Shown here: positions 62,814-64,000 of the stretch, in pieces
Numbering within the stretch: the stretch's first letter is position 1
Layout: each line of letters begins with the position of its first letter
Assembly (NCBI GenBank): GCA_016867495.1
Contig: VGJL01000003.1
Coordinates: forward strand, 1-64,000
Reading direction: 5' to 3'
Source: Candidatus Eisenbacteria bacterium
GTDB lineage: Bacteria > Eisenbacteria > RBG-16-71-46 > CAIMUX01 > VGJL01
DNA: 64,000 nt
The notes under the pieces: generated by a model
What the model saw: only the letters and a program-made list of their open reading frames with translations
Database searches by the model: none
Told to the model about the DNA's origin: nothing
Program-made: the position numbers and the translations under genes

Positions 62814-64000
62814 ATGATGGAAGGTCGCACGATCGGGTTCTCGACGAGGGGCGCCGTGCTCGCGGCCACCCTCTTGGGTCTGCTCCTGCGCCTGTGGGGC
62901 CTCGGGAGGCAATCGATCTGGGTCGATGAGCACATCACGCTCAAGTTCGCCGGGTTCGAGCGGCCGCTGACGGCCGATGCGCTCATCGTGAATCTGCAGG
63001 GTCCCTTCCACGCGCTGCTTCTGAACCTCTTCTGCGGCCTGTTCGGATGGGGGGAGTTCGCCGCGCGCCTGCCGCAAGCGATCGTCTCGGCGGCCACGGT
63101 CCCGCTTCTCTACGCGGTCGCGCGACGGCCCTTCGGAGAGAGGACGGCCCTGCTCGGCGCGTTCCTCCTCGCGGTCAATCCGTTCCACATCTGGTACGCG
63201 CAGGAGATCCGCAACTACGCCCTGATGATCTTCTTCGTGGTCCTCTCGCTGGGCGCCGTCCTTCGGTTGGAGGCGGCGGGGCGGCCGCGGAGTTCGATCC
63301 TTCCCCTGGCAGCGGTGTGGACGGGGGGGCTCTTGAGCAACCTCGGCTTCTTCTTTCAGATGGTCGCATCCGGCCTCTGGGGACTGATCCGGTTCCGCCG
63401 GCGGGGCCCCGCGCTCGCCGCCCTCTTCCTGGCGGGGGGGTTCACGCTGATCGCGACACTTCCGTGGACCGCGCAGTTCTATCAGAAGAAGGTCTCGCCC
63501 TCGCACCTGCTCCGCCTGGAGGCCGTGCCCAGCTCCGAGAGGGTGCGCGGCGACGCGAGCGCGCCGCTCGCGGGGATCCCCTACGCGATCTACTCCTACG
63601 CGGTCGGCTTCAGTTTTGGTCCCTCGATCCGCGAGCTGCGCGAGGAGGCTTCCTTCGTGACCGTTCGCCGGCACGCGCCCGCCGTCGCGGCGACGATCTT
63701 GCTCTTCGGGGCGCCGCTCGCGATGGGGTTGATTCGGTGGGCGCGGGGAGACGCGGCGCGCAAGCTCTGGCTCCTGGCCCTTCTCATGCCGCTGCTCCTC
63801 GCCTTCCTGGCCGCGACCCGGAACGTGAAGGTGTTCAATCCCCGCTACGCGTCCGCGGCCCTGCCCGCCTTCGTCATCCTCATCGCCGAAGGCCTCTTCG
63901 CCCTCGGCATCCGGAGGGCGGGAGGGGCCTTCCTGGCCTCGATACTCCTGGTGAGCGGCATCAGCATCGCCCAGCTTCGGACCGACAGGCGCTACTGGAA
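62814..64000 (+). CDS. GT39/PMT-type membrane glycosyltransferase (3' truncated by window edge)
   Basis: Open from ATG 62814 (a second ATG follows directly) to the window edge, about 395 residues with no stop. It has many membrane helices. The first periplasmic loop has the acidic pair in 'SIWVDEHITL'; 'NPFHIWYAQEIRNYAL' and 'NPRYASAALPAFVILI' are typical of ArnT/PMT-like GT-C enzymes that use polyprenyl-phosphate sugars. It belongs to the polysaccharide locus, 70 bases after the sugar transferase. The 3' end is outside the window. Confidence 0.85.
   Translation, partial: MMEGRTIGFSTRGAVLAATLLGLLLRLWGLGRQSIWVDEHITLKFAGFERPLTADALIVNLQGPFHALLLNLFCGLFGWGEFAARLPQAIVSAATVPLLYAVARRPFGERTALLGAFLLAVNPFHIWYAQEIRNYALMIFFVVLSLGAVLRLEAAGRPRSSILPLAAVWTGGLLSNLGFFFQMVASGLWGLIRFRRRGPALAALFLAGGFTLIATLPWTAQFYQKKVSPSHLLRLEAVPSSERVRGDASAPLAGIPYAIYSYAVGFSFGPSIRELREEASFVTVRRHAPAVAATILLFGAPLAMGLIRWARGDAARKLWLLALLMPLLLAFLAATRNVKVFNPRYASAALPAFVILIAEGLFALGIRRAGGAFLASILLVSGISIAQLRTDRRYW

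Overview
The window is a gene-dense, very G+C-rich bacterial chromosome segment. I see no mobile element, phage gene, tRNA, rRNA or CRISPR array. Gene content points to a diderm with lipopolysaccharide: ADP-heptose genes rfaE1 and rfaE2, and lptF/lptG. It also has type IX secretion features (a 2086-residue SprA and a secreted protein with a C-terminal sorting-type domain), which are characteristic of the FCB superphylum. High G+C, SprA and secreted proteins with FlgD-like tails together suggest a Candidatus Eisenbacteria-like or Gemmatimonadota-like lineage. This is inference from gene content and was not tested with a phylogeny.

Layout. 1-3.2 kb: 3' end of ftsY, then radC and the two heptose genes. 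3.3-7.1 kb: a cyclic-2,3-diphosphoglycerate-synthetase-like P-loop protein, sucCD and ndk. 7.1-14 kb: a classical lipid operon (yceD, rpmF, plsX, fabH, fabD, fabG, acpP, fabF, rnc). 14-15.9 kb, minus strand: a FadL-like outer-membrane protein and a Tyr/Trp-rich lipoprotein with one CXXCH motif. 16-20.2 kb: a TPR protein, then an ECF sigma factor, a zinc anti-sigma factor and an HtrA-like protein that lacks its catalytic triad. 20.2-25 kb: aroB, aroQ, accB, a PilT-type ATPase and accC. 25-30.2 kb, minus strand: a 14-repeat propeller protein and lptG/lptF. 30.2-37.5 kb: sprA followed by a glutaminyl-cyclase-like M28 enzyme. 37.5-50.8 kb: the translation and RNA superoperon rimP-nusA-infB-ylxP-rbfA-truB-ribF-rpsO-pnp, then an M16 protease, dut, a DUF3108 protein and an unrecognised conserved protein. 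50.9-64 kb: an exopolysaccharide or surface-glycan locus (export lipoprotein, chain-length protein, two ATPases, a nucleotidyltransferase-fold/phosphatase-superfamily/flippase-like trio, O-antigen ligase, GT-C-like proteins, polyprenyl sugar-phosphate transferase).

How the genes work together. Most of the window concerns the cell envelope: fatty acids (fab, acc, plsX), LPS core sugar and LPS export, type IX secretion and possible maturation of its cargo, an envelope-stress-like sigma module, and surface polysaccharide. Many junctions overlap by 4 bases, and all four forms (ATGA, GTGA, TTGA, CTGA) occur, so translational coupling is widespread. Several promoter-like pairs close to TTGAC-N17-TA(T/G)NNT can be read, as can several striking dyads: around the -10 box before the sugar transferase gene, between lptF and sprA, upstream of rfaE1, and in the rimP, rpsO and pnp leaders.

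The least explained parts are the coupled nucleotidyltransferase-fold/phosphatase-superfamily/flippase trio (54.7-58.0 kb), the degenerate HtrA in the sigma operon, the CXXCH lipoprotein, and the conserved protein at 49.7-50.8 kb.
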